A DNA stretch of 47,261 nucleotides from an uncultured Pirellula sp. GTDB lineage: Bacteria; Planctomycetota; Planctomycetia; Pirellulales; Pirellulaceae. Positions 17,790 through 25,507 of the stretch are shown piece after piece (the stretch's first letter is position 1; each line of letters starts with the position of its first letter). Under the pieces are notes generated by a model. The model did not search any database, had not been told where the DNA came from, and saw nothing but the letters and a program-made list of their open reading frames with translations. The DNA is taken from NCBI GenBank assembly GCA_903930765.1, contig CAIYZV010000056.1, positions 1 to 47,261 of the forward strand. Reading direction: 5' to 3'. The position numbers were made by a program, and so were the translations under genes.

Positions 17790-18518
17790 TTAGTGCTTGG
17801 CTGCCGGTTTTCCGTGTCCAGATGACTTGCCGGTGTCATGCCCTTTGGAAGCAGGCTTCTTGGCTTCGCTCTTGGTTGGGGCTGCGTGGGATTTCGCAGC
17901 ACTTGCCCCGTGTGAGTCGGATGATGAATGATCGCCACCCTTATCATGATCCCCGTCCGCAGCATGGGCATCGTCCCCTTCATGGGAATCCGCATCCGCG
18001 TGCTCTCCGTCAGCGTTTTCTTGCTGCGACCTTAACGTCGCAACCAATTTCCTAGGTTCCGGACGAGAAGTGTCCGTGAGGAACTCAAGATTGGCGCTAT
18101 TGAATGACTGGTGCAGCTTCGTGACGATCACATCCTCGATCGAGGATGAACCCAGGGTTTGTGTCAAAACTTCAAGCAATTGAGAACGCAAATCGGTCAA
18201 ATAGGGATCGATGAGCAAGCGGCCATCGATCTGCCGCAAATGTTCTTCGAGAGATTGTCTCACCTGTGCCTGATTCAGTTCGATCAGTTGTCGGCTCTTC
18301 ATTCGGTGATTCACGGGGACGATCGCGTGCAAATCCATCTCGATCGGACGCTCTCCTTTGGCCCGATACGCCAAGAAACTTCCCAAAGAAACCTCACAGG
18401 AAACGTCGGTTTTGGCCATCGAAGCCTGGTATCGGATGATCCCAACGATACTGGCGTGCAAGGTGACAAGCACCAGCACAAGCAAGCCAATCCAATATCG
18501 ACGAATTGTTTCCAACAT
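17790..18518 (-). CDS. FliL-like single-pass membrane protein with His/Asp-rich tail
   Basis: 242 residues. Residues 8-28 are one membrane helix. Residues 40-160 resemble the FliL/prohibitin-like fold: a strand-rich start, a long helix (LIELNQAQVRQSLEEHL), a second helix (DLRSQLLEVLTQTLG) and a closing strand (IEDVIVTKLHQSF). The assignment is by pattern only. From about residue 168 the protein turns into a low-complexity tail rich in His, Asp, Lys, Ser and Ala, with about a dozen histidines, many next to Asp, ending in His. Such a tail could bind divalent metal ions. It is upstream of cpaB in the same direction, with a gap of about 250 bp, so it may be part of the Tad locus. Confidence 0.6.
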   Translation of the reverse strand: MLETIRRYWIGLLVLVLVTLHASIVGIIRYQASMAKTDVSCEVSLGSFLAYRAKGERPIEMDLHAIVPVNHRMKSRQLIELNQAQVRQSLEEHLRQIDGRLLIDPYLTDLRSQLLEVLTQTLGSSSIEDVIVTKLHQSFNSANLEFLTDTSRPEPRKLVATLRSQQENADGEHADADSHEGDDAHAADGDHDKGGDHSSSDSHGASAAKSHAAPTKSEAKKPASKGHDTGKSSGHGKPAAKH

Positions 18519-18656
18519 GGCAGTTCAATAAAATGGACGTTTGTCCGATCGGAATGAATCGGGTTTCCAGGCTCCCCTTTGGAACCTTCCGAAAACCCTA
18601 GGTTGCGATTTAAGACCCGACTCGGTCGGAAGAAAAATACGGAGCAAAAAAACATC

Positions 18657-19229
18657 ATGTACGAGTTTCTCTTTGAGTCCCCGTTGTATCTAGGTGCGTT
18701 GGGACTGGTTGTAACGATTCTGACGACGTACGGATGGTTGCAGACCGGAAACCCCATCGCCCTGCGCAGTGCGGTCGGTCTGCTCCTGGCAACGGTCGTA
18801 CTGGTCGCCCTGAATGTATTTGTCGTCACCGACCGCGAAGCAATCCGTCAGTATCTCCTGGATACCGCCGCAGAACTCCAACGCAATGACGTCGCAAAGG
18901 TGACTTCTCGGATTCATCCCGACGCCTCACAGATGGTTTTCGACCTCAAAGCAGAACTGCCCACGATTCATTTCAAAACAGTCCGTATCAAAACTTTCCA
19001 TGCCGTCGATTTCACCCCCACTCGGAATCCATCCTCCGTCACTGTTCGAATGAACGCGGTGGTAGAAGGAGAACGGTTGGGCCTCCAAGGCACCGTCCCT
19101 CGGTGGGTTCGAGTCACCCTCGAAAAGTATCAAGGGCAATGGAAGATCGTCGACTACGATCATCGAGAACCCCATTACGAAATGCTCAATGACGAAGGTC
19201 GGAGCCGTCTCGACAGTTATCGCCGATGA
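18657..19229 (+). CDS. Small two-helix membrane protein, unknown function
   Basis: 190 residues from ATG 18657; a start 26 codons upstream would add a basic segment without known role. Two membrane helices lie near 8-25 and 36-55. The cytoplasmic or periplasmic part at 60-190 looks like an NTF2/SnoaL-type fold: a first helix (REAIRQYLLDTAAELQRND), then several strands ending in VRVTLEKYQGQWKIVDYDHREPHY, a common ending of such domains. No catalytic residues are recognised. It is transcribed away from the FliL-like gene and converges with htrA. The family is probably planctomycete-specific, judged only from not recognising it. Confidence 0.75.
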   Translation: MYEFLFESPLYLGALGLVVTILTTYGWLQTGNPIALRSAVGLLLATVVLVALNVFVVTDREAIRQYLLDTAAELQRNDVAKVTSRIHPDASQMVFDLKAELPTIHFKTVRIKTFHAVDFTPTRNPSSVTVRMNAVVEGERLGLQGTVPRWVRVTLEKYQGQWKIVDYDHREPHYEMLNDEGRSRLDSYRR

Positions 19230-19340
19230 GATCATCGCAATGGTGGGGAGTTGCGGTAATCCAACCGTAGGTCAACCAAAGCCTCTCGAGCAATGGTCAA
19301 GCCAACCACGGATTGGAATGTCCGCACTATGGAAGCAAAA

Positions 19341-19378
19341 AGAGGGGCTGAGATTTCTCTCGCCCCTCTCTGTTCTTT
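19341..19378 (-). terminator. Terminator between convergent genes, better for htrA
   Basis: The arms AGAGGGGC (19341-19348) and GCCCCTCT (19362-19369) are a perfect 8-bp stem with a 13-nt loop. On the minus strand it is followed by a T5 run, fitting the end of htrA; on the plus strand the T content is weaker. Confidence 0.75.
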
Positions 19379-19425
19379 CGCTCAACGATGGTGGCAGCGT
19401 TCTTTCGCTCAACGATGGTGGCAGC
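19372..19425. repeat. 27-bp direct tandem repeat, 2 copies
   Basis: Two identical 27-bp copies at 19372-19398 and 19399-19425, each starting GTTCTTTCGCTC. The repeat overlaps the tail of the terminator between convergent genes. Confidence 0.95.
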
Positions 19426-19471
19426 ACTTGCCATGTGCACAGGTTGTCCATCGCAAGAATTGAAAGTCGCC

Positions 19472-21001
19472 TTAGCGAATCGTGATCATTTGATCACTTT
19501 CCTCGTTCTTCACGACCAGTTTCAGCGGTTGCCCTTCACGGACAGCGCTCACCGCATCGACAAAATCTTCGGCAGTGCTGACGCTCTTCCCATTCACAGA
19601 AACGATCACATCGCCAATCTTTAGGCCGGCAAATCGGCCGCGTCGCGCAACACCCAAAACAACCACACCTTCGCCATCGTCCAACCCAAGTTTGCGAGCG
19701 AATTCCCGAGGGACCGAGTCGACAGCTACCCCCAGCTTTTGCATGCTCTGCTTGGCCTGTTGCTCACTCGCCGCCAGTGCATTCTCGTCCAGTGCCTCTA
19801 CGGTCACCGGCAAGACTATGTTTTTTCCACCCCGTAGCAAACCCATTTTCACGGTGGTACCTGGTTTGGTTTCTCCGATCGCCCGGCGCATTCCTGAGTC
19901 CGACGTGATGGGTGTACCATCGATATCGATGATCACATCCCCCACGCGTACTCCGGCTTTATCCGCAGGCATACCGCGTGTGACTTGCTCTACCAATGCT
20001 CCCTTTTGGTTGGATGGCAACGACAACTGTTCTGCAATAGCCGAGCTTACGGTGGCTGGTCGAATCCCAACAAAACCGCGAGACACACGGCCACTGGAAA
20101 TCAAATCGGAAAGGACTCGCGAAGCGGTGTTGCTAGGGACCGCAAAGCAAACGCCGTTGTACCCACCACCGCGCGAAGCGATCGCAGTGTTGATTCCGAT
20201 GATTTCTCCACGTAAGTTCAACAGCGGGCCACCACTATTGCCTGGGTTGATCGCAGCATCGGTTTGAATGAAATTGTCGTAGGCCGTGATGCCTTGATCG
20301 GTTCGGTTCGTTGCACTCACAATCCCAGCCGTCACCGTTTGTGCGAGCCCAAACGGACTACCGATCGCAATCACCCAATCCCCAACCTCCGCCTTGGAGG
20401 AATCTCCAATCGGTGTGGAAACCAACCCGGTCGCGTCGATCTTGAGCACCGCGAGATCGGTGCGAGGGTCTGTACCAACCACCTTTGCTACATACTTGGT
20501 GTCATCGCTGAGGTACACCTCAAGCTCCGACGCTCCCTCGACAACGTGATTGTTCGTAAGGATATAACCGTCCGGTCGGACGATCACCCCTGACCCCAAC
20601 CCCGCCTGGACCTTGCCACCAGGCATCGGCTCGCCAAGTTCTTCCTGAGGCGCCCCAATGCCGTCACCAAAAAATTGCTCAAATCCAGGTGGCAACTCAA
20701 TCCCAGGAGGCAATCCCCGAGCACCACCCCGCGGACTCGACGGACGATCCACTAACGACTTGATGCTCACCACCGATGGCTTCACCGACTTCGCAACCTC
20801 CCGAAATACTTTCGATAGTTGCTCCGCATGCGCAACCAACGTCGGATCGAGCTGCGCTCGGGCTTGATTCGATTCCGCCAACTGGACCGCATACGCCTGC
20901 GACGGGGAAATCCCCGAACGTGAAAACATCCAATATCCGATAGGACCAGCAATCGCTGCGGCAAGGATGAATAATTTCCAACTTGATAATGGTTTGTGCA
21001 T
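19472..21001 (-). CDS. htrA: HtrA/DegP-type periplasmic serine protease with two PDZ domains
   Basis: 509 residues. An N-terminal membrane anchor lies near 8-26. The trypsin-like domain covers about 65-300 and has the complete triad: His152 (TNNHVVEG), Asp182 (DPRTDLAVLKID) and Ser256 in NPGNSGGPL. The first PDZ domain (about 305-395) contains VRVGDVIIDIDGTPI, and the second (about 420-500) contains LKIGDVIVSVNGKSV. Length and layout are as usual for DegP/DegQ. The enzyme degrades or refolds misfolded envelope proteins. The start is supported by GGAG about 9 nt upstream of the ATG. It is monocistronic; thioredoxin follows upstream after a 600-bp gap. Confidence 0.96.
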   Translation of the reverse strand: MHKPLSSWKLFILAAAIAGPIGYWMFSRSGISPSQAYAVQLAESNQARAQLDPTLVAHAEQLSKVFREVAKSVKPSVVSIKSLVDRPSSPRGGARGLPPGIELPPGFEQFFGDGIGAPQEELGEPMPGGKVQAGLGSGVIVRPDGYILTNNHVVEGASELEVYLSDDTKYVAKVVGTDPRTDLAVLKIDATGLVSTPIGDSSKAEVGDWVIAIGSPFGLAQTVTAGIVSATNRTDQGITAYDNFIQTDAAINPGNSGGPLLNLRGEIIGINTAIASRGGGYNGVCFAVPSNTASRVLSDLISSGRVSRGFVGIRPATVSSAIAEQLSLPSNQKGALVEQVTRGMPADKAGVRVGDVIIDIDGTPITSDSGMRRAIGETKPGTTVKMGLLRGGKNIVLPVTVEALDENALAASEQQAKQSMQKLGVAVDSVPREFARKLGLDDGEGVVVLGVARRGRFAGLKIGDVIVSVNGKSVSTAEDFVDAVSAVREGQPLKLVVKNEESDQMITIR

Positions 21002-21433
21002 AGTTCTTCACTCCAATACTTTCCTGAAGTTCGGTACCCACGGAGTTGGTTTAAACCTCCGATCGCTTTCCACCCAAGCCATCACTTCTGAGCAATAGTC
21101 GCTAAGGATACGAAAATCGCCCAGGAGAACGTCTCATTGGCAACCACTCGGCCCTGTAAACTCATCGAGGTAAACTCATCGAGTGCCAGTTTGACGTACG
21201 CTTGGAAAGCGGTTTTGGATCAATCTACAAATTTCGTGCCAATCCGAATTTTTCATGCGACTAGGTTTCGATGAAAGGCTCGTAACCGCAGTTTCTGGCA
21301 CTTGGCAACACTCACAGCTTCCTAGCCAAGGAACGCCCAACATCCGAGCGAGCGCACTGTTGGATTGTCGCTCGCCGGCCGAAGTCCCCTTCACGACTCA
21401 ATCAATTGCATCGCTAAACAACCGCGGAGAACA

Positions 21434-21517
21434 GGGAAGGGAGACGGGGGACGGGAGACGGGGGAATGGGGAATGGGGAATGGGGAATTGAAAATGGAAA
21501 ATGGAAAATGGAAAAGG
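21434..21517. repeat. G-rich block with two adjacent heptamer repeats
   Basis: Eight G-tracts of three to five lie between 21434 and 21485, enough for a G-quadruplex on the plus strand. The block includes GGGGAAT x4 (21461-21488) followed at once by GAAAATG x3 plus a variant (21490-21517). Confidence 0.9.
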
Positions 21518-21545
21518 AAAGGCACGCGAAAATGGAGCGTGCCAA

Positions 21546-21576
21546 TGAAAAAGAGCTTGCCGTAGGACAAGCTCTC
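21546..21576 (-). terminator. Rho-independent terminator of trxA
   Basis: Perfect 8-bp stem AGAGCTTG / CAAGCTCT (21552-21575) with an 8-nt loop. On the minus strand it is followed by T5. It sits about 50 bp after the trxA stop. Confidence 0.92.
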
Positions 21577-21627
21577 GAAAATCGCAATCTCTCGCGGGTG
21601 CCGCTTCTCAAATCGAGACGCACTCGT

Positions 21628-21954
21628 TTAGGCGGCCGCATCGTTCAAAGCGGCTTCAAGCTTGGTGCGAGGCGGAACGCCTTGGAATCGCTCGACAATC
21701 TCGCCATTCTTGAAGAGCAAAAGCGTCGGAATCGCATTGATCCCGTACTTCGTTGAAAGCTCTGGATTCTCGTCAACGTTGACCTTGCCAATCTTTACGG
21801 AACCTTGGTATTGAACCGCGAGTTCATCGATCAAAGGAGCGATTTGACGGCATGGACCACACCATGTAGCCCAAAAGTCCACCAGAACCGGTGAGCTCGA
21901 GTTCAACACATCCGACTCAAATCCAGCGTCAGTAAATTCAGCAGCGTGCCCCAT
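21628..21954 (-). CDS. trxA: Thioredoxin
   Basis: 108 residues, the full length of a classical thioredoxin. The active site WCGPC has cysteines at 32 and 35 in DFWATWCGPCRQIAP. Also present are the buried Asp26, the cis-Pro loop (NAIPTLLLF) and the C-terminal Gly-Val-Pro segment. It is a cytoplasmic protein-disulfide reductase, normally reduced by thioredoxin reductase. There is no signal peptide. Its own terminator and flanking gaps indicate a single-gene transcript. Confidence 0.97.
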   Translation of the reverse strand: MGHAAEFTDAGFESDVLNSSSPVLVDFWATWCGPCRQIAPLIDELAVQYQGSVKIGKVNVDENPELSTKYGINAIPTLLLFKNGEIVERFQGVPPRTKLEAALNDAAA

Positions 21955-22200
21955 TCTTCAATGCTCCTCGTCGTCAGTTCTTCGACGTATTTTGTCTCTA
22001 AGTACTACCCAATGAATTTTCGGAAATGCGGGGGACATGTTCGGCATTTCCCTCACGAGAAACCCACAGCATGTGAATGTGCCAAATCTGCACCCCTCAC
22101 CTCAGAGCCATCAATTTACAGCACTTGGCATGCCAAGCCAAGGATGGAGGACGTTGCACAAGCCGTTGATGCACCCAAAATGGTCGGCTTCCGGCCGCCA

Positions 22201-22959
22201 TTATTCTTGAGTTTCAAGGTATTTGGTTTTGATTTCGTCGGTAATGCACCACGGATACTCTTCCGGTGGGGGCGCGTGGACAGTCATTTTTTCTCCCGTC
22301 TTGGGATGAAAAAACTGAAGTCGAGCGGCATGGAGAGCGATCGGTGGTTCGCGAGTCTCACGGCCTGGAACTCCCCACGAATGCGAACTGCCATATTGCC
22401 TGTCCCCCAAAATGGGATATCCCCGACTCGAAAACTGTAACCGAATCTGATGCATCCGTCCCGTCTCTAGCCGGATGAATACCAAGCTGATCGGCCCTAA
22501 TGCCTCTCGTCCATCCGCTGTCGGTGTGTTGGATGGTTCCTCCGTCGTCATCGCTAGTTTGCGATACGACAATCGGGCCTCGCGTGCTCCTTCGACGTCC
22601 GGTGAAACAAGTTCCGCGTGCGCGACATCCGGAATTTTTCGCATCCAATCGACCCACTCCCCATCCGTTTCGATGTCTCCTTGGACCCACGCCAAATAAT
22701 CCTTGGTGACCTTGCGACTGGCGAACTGCGCACACAAAAGGCTCAGCGACCGTTGATTCCTTGCTACAACAACCACACCGCTCGTCATTCGATCGAGTCG
22801 ATGCGGGATCCCAATAAAAGGAGTGGTTGGCATCGTCGGCGCCAATTGCTCGATCAATCGCGACTGCACATTGGGTATGCCTGCGATAGCCTGAGTCAAC
22901 AGATCGACTGGCTTGTTGATTACGAGGAAACAAGGGTCATCGACAAGGATTTCTATCAT
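22201..22959 (-). CDS. RluA-family RNA pseudouridine synthase
   Basis: 252 residues from ATG 22959; a TTG two codons upstream also exists, but GAGG fits the ATG better. The catalytic motif HRLDRMTSGV contains the essential Asp at residue 56. Other family motifs are INKPVDLLTQ near the N-terminus, KDYLAWVQG, LETGRMHQIRLQFSSRGYPILGD near 180-205, and LHAARLQFFHP. There is no N-terminal S4 domain, so it resembles the short RluA/TruC group, not RluC or RluD. It should convert uridine to pseudouridine in rRNA or tRNA; the target cannot be deduced. It stands alone, divergent from the DHPS-like gene. Confidence 0.93.
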   Translation of the reverse strand: MIEILVDDPCFLVINKPVDLLTQAIAGIPNVQSRLIEQLAPTMPTTPFIGIPHRLDRMTSGVVVVARNQRSLSLLCAQFASRKVTKDYLAWVQGDIETDGEWVDWMRKIPDVAHAELVSPDVEGAREARLSYRKLAMTTEEPSNTPTADGREALGPISLVFIRLETGRMHQIRLQFSSRGYPILGDRQYGSSHSWGVPGRETREPPIALHAARLQFFHPKTGEKMTVHAPPPEEYPWCITDEIKTKYLETQE

Positions 22960-23200
22960 ACCCAACCTCGCGATCGAACCACCGCCGCATTTCTGTGATC
23001 GCGATTCTTAGGATGCTTCCAACCAGTGCAAAAAAAAAGCGAGAAACACCGGCCACGAAATCGACACATCCAAGCGTCCATCTCATAGTGCTTCTCGCCG
23101 TGATCATGTTCCAGTAAAGTGCAGTGCCGGTCAAGAGGGAAGCGAAACTCCAAACGGATCTTCTTGATCAAATTATTTTTCTGGTTCACGGTGCCATGAT

Positions 23201-24685
23201 ATGACCCAACCTCCTCGCGAATCGATCCACTTCGTCACCGGCAAACTCGCTGAACCCGCAGTGCGTGAAATCGTATCGCAACTTTCGGCCAGTCGCGGTT
23301 TCGAATACACCATCGATGTTCTTCCCATCACCGTCGCTGCGTTGATGACTCCCACATGGCTCATGCGCCACCTGAAGATCCCCCCTTCGGCTACCAAGGT
23401 ATTGCTACCGGGTTACTTAACCCCTCACCTCGAACAGTTACGTGCCGTAATCCCTATTCCCGTGGAATGCGGCCCGAAAGATGTCCGCGATCTGCCGGTT
23501 CTCTTTGGCAAGAAACGATTTCGTGGCGAGGATTATGGGAAATATTCCATCGAGATCATCGCCGAAATCAACTACGCTCCACGTCTCTCCCGCGATGAAC
23601 TTCTCGCCGAATCGTTGCAACTCATTCGCGAAGGTGCCAACCGTATCGATCTCGGTTGCGAGCCGGGAATGCGATGGAATGATGTCGCCGACGCGGTATC
23701 GACCCTCGTCGATAACGGCGTCCCTGTCTCGATCGATACGTTCGACCCTTGGGAAGCTGCAACCGCGTGTCGCGCCGGCGCGACGCTCGTCCTATCGGTC
23801 AACAGCAAGAACCGCGAAGCCGCCGTGGATTGGGGCGCCGAAGTTGTCGTTGTTCCTGACGATCCAAGCGATTTTCCAACAAGCTTAGTCGCTACGGCCG
23901 AGTTCTTACTCGCTCGTAAAGTTCCGTTCCGACTCGATCCCATTCTTGAACCCATCGGGTTTGGATTCGCGAACTCGCTGGGCCGTTACCTCCATACCCG
24001 CGAACTTTTTCCAGAAGCCCCTATCATGATGGGGATAGGTAATATTACGGAACTTACCGATAGCGACTCGGCTGCGATCAACACACTTCTCCTCGGGTTC
24101 TGCGAGGAACAGCAAATCCATAGTGTGTTAACCACCCAAGTCATCTCATGGGCTCAATCCTCGGTGAAAGAGTGCGATCTCGCACGACGATTGGTCTCCT
24201 ACGCAGTTCGACATCGCATCCCACCAAAACATCTCGAGGAACGACTGATCATCCTGCGCGATACGTCGGCTATCCACCCATCCCCTGCCACCCTCGCAGC
24301 AACCGCCGCTGCCGTGAAAGATAACAACTACCGTATCGCCATCGACGGCGATCAAATTCATCTGTTCAGTGCCGGAGTCCACATCCGCGGCACAGATCCA
24401 TTCCTCATGATGGACGAACTCCTCGCGATGCCGCAATCTCGAAACGTGGACTCATCCCATGCGTTCTACCTTGGGTTTGAATTGGCCAAAGCCATGACGG
24501 CTCTGACCCTCGGGAAACGCTACGAACAAGACGAACCGCTCCAATGGGGGATGCACACTCGCCCCGAAAAACACCACCGATTGAAACGCACGAATACGAA
24601 CCTGAAGAAATCGAATCCCGTCTCAAAGTCGGAACGATTGCCCGACGAGGGTGATTCTCCACAATCCGGCACAGAAGCCTTGTGA
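23201..24685 (+). CDS. Dihydropteroate synthase-like protein of tetrahydromethanopterin C1 metabolism (DUF6513 type)
   Basis: 494 residues. Residues 8-125 are a distinct N-terminal domain (HFVTGKLAEPAVREIV). Residues 140-345 form a TIM-barrel related to dihydropteroate synthase: IDLGCEPG, VSIDTFDPWEA, LVLSVNS, LDPILEPIGFGF and MMGIGNITELTDSDSA. A C-terminal domain of about 110 residues follows (NNYRIAIDGDQIHLF). This protein type is known from methylotrophs and planctomycetes with tetrahydromethanopterin (H4MPT)-linked C1 pathways, and is thought to act in making the pterin cofactor. That fits with fhcA and fhcB elsewhere in the window. The stop codon lies at the start of a 15-bp tandem repeat. 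Confidence 0.85.
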   Translation: MTQPPRESIHFVTGKLAEPAVREIVSQLSASRGFEYTIDVLPITVAALMTPTWLMRHLKIPPSATKVLLPGYLTPHLEQLRAVIPIPVECGPKDVRDLPVLFGKKRFRGEDYGKYSIEIIAEINYAPRLSRDELLAESLQLIREGANRIDLGCEPGMRWNDVADAVSTLVDNGVPVSIDTFDPWEAATACRAGATLVLSVNSKNREAAVDWGAEVVVVPDDPSDFPTSLVATAEFLLARKVPFRLDPILEPIGFGFANSLGRYLHTRELFPEAPIMMGIGNITELTDSDSAAINTLLLGFCEEQQIHSVLTTQVISWAQSSVKECDLARRLVSYAVRHRIPPKHLEERLIILRDTSAIHPSPATLAATAAAVKDNNYRIAIDGDQIHLFSAGVHIRGTDPFLMMDELLAMPQSRNVDSSHAFYLGFELAKAMTALTLGKRYEQDEPLQWGMHTRPEKHHRLKRTNTNLKKSNPVSKSERLPDEGDSPQSGTEAL

Positions 24686-24727
24686 CCCTTGGTTAAGTGA
24701 CCCGTGGTTAAGTGATCCGTGGTTAAG
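24683..24727. repeat. 15-bp tandem repeat, 3 copies, spanning two stop codons
   Basis: Unit TGACCCGTGGTTAAG with single variants at 24683-24697, 24698-24712 and 24713-24727. The first copy begins with the TGA stop of the plus-strand gene; the last copy contains the TAA stop of the minus-strand thioesterase gene. Confidence 0.95.
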
Positions 24728-25127
24728 TAACACTCGTGCAGCTACATGTCGAAAATGCGATCGAACGACCTCTTGAATCGGTGATCTCGCATTCGACGAA
24801 ACCGACGCGCAGTCCTCGCTGCCGCACATGCGCTTTAGCGGTCAAGCGATGCGTTCGCACCGGACGCATGTATTGGATCTGCAAATCGATCGTTGAGAAG
24901 TCTTGACCGTCATCCAACATCCGGCCAAAGGCTATTCCCATCGCCGCATCCGCCAACGCCGCCAATACCCCACCATGAACTCGCCCCATGGGATTGTGCA
25001 GTCTCTCATCGACATCGAGATGCACAACCGCCAAACCGAGTTGCCGATCCTCGTCGGTCGCCGGTTCCACTTGGAATCCGATCAATCGAGAGATGGGAGC
25101 TTCTGCAAAACGATCAGGACGACTCAT
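24723..25127 (-). CDS. PaaI-type hot-dog thioesterase
   Basis: 134 residues, one hot-dog domain. The PaaI/YdiI-like signature HNPMGRVHGGVLAALADAAMG is seen around residues 43-63, with the His-Gly-Gly and the Asp on the central helix that activates water. DLQIQYMRPVR follows as the next conserved strand. It probably hydrolyses an acyl-CoA or aryl-CoA thioester in the cytoplasm; the substrate is unknown. It converges with the DHPS-like gene, with no gap beyond the shared repeat. Confidence 0.9.
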   Translation of the reverse strand: MSRPDRFAEAPISRLIGFQVEPATDEDRQLGLAVVHLDVDERLHNPMGRVHGGVLAALADAAMGIAFGRMLDDGQDFSTIDLQIQYMRPVRTHRLTAKAHVRQRGLRVGFVECEITDSRGRSIAFSTCSCTSVT

Positions 25128-25507
25128 AGAACCCTATAAAATATGCGATGTGCGGAATGAATGTGAACGTCCGATCATGGAACTCGCCCCACGATACAAC
25201 TCGTGGAATACACCCAACTCGTGGGATACACCAAACTCGTGGAATAACTACCGGACCGACTTGCAACTTTTGATGCTTTCAAAAGTTTCGACCGTCAACG
25301 GGCGGCGCATTGTAACCGTTCGCCAAGCCGTCGGGGCCGAATTGGTCCGATGGATCCTTCGTCCTATGGAGACGTCGCTAAATTCGCAACTCGCGGCGGA
25401 TCTTCACTGCGAGCAATTCCGGTTTCGGCTACAATCAAGCTCTCAGCCGATAACGATGGTGACCTCCATCCTGCCCCATTTACCCCTGCCCCAATCATCG
25501 ATTTCCG
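25128..25507. other. Intergenic region upstream of the DUF1549 gene
   Basis: About 380 bp between divergent genes. It holds an 18-bp tandem repeat (25197-25247). A plus-strand ORF crosses it, but I recognise no protein feature and regard it as non-coding. Confidence 0.5.
25197..25247. repeat. 18-bp tandem repeat, 2.8 copies
   Basis: The core AACTCGTGGAATACACC recurs with 18-bp period from 25198, 25216 and 25234, with one- or two-base differences. Confidence 0.9.

Larger units (their letters stand above)
21002..21627. other. Long intergenic region between htrA and trxA
   Basis: About 620 bp without a convincing gene. It holds the htrA ribosome binding site and upstream region, a G-rich block with two heptamer repeats (21434-21517) and the trxA terminator. 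An imperfect duplication CTCATCGAG is seen around 21160-21182. Confidence 0.6.
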
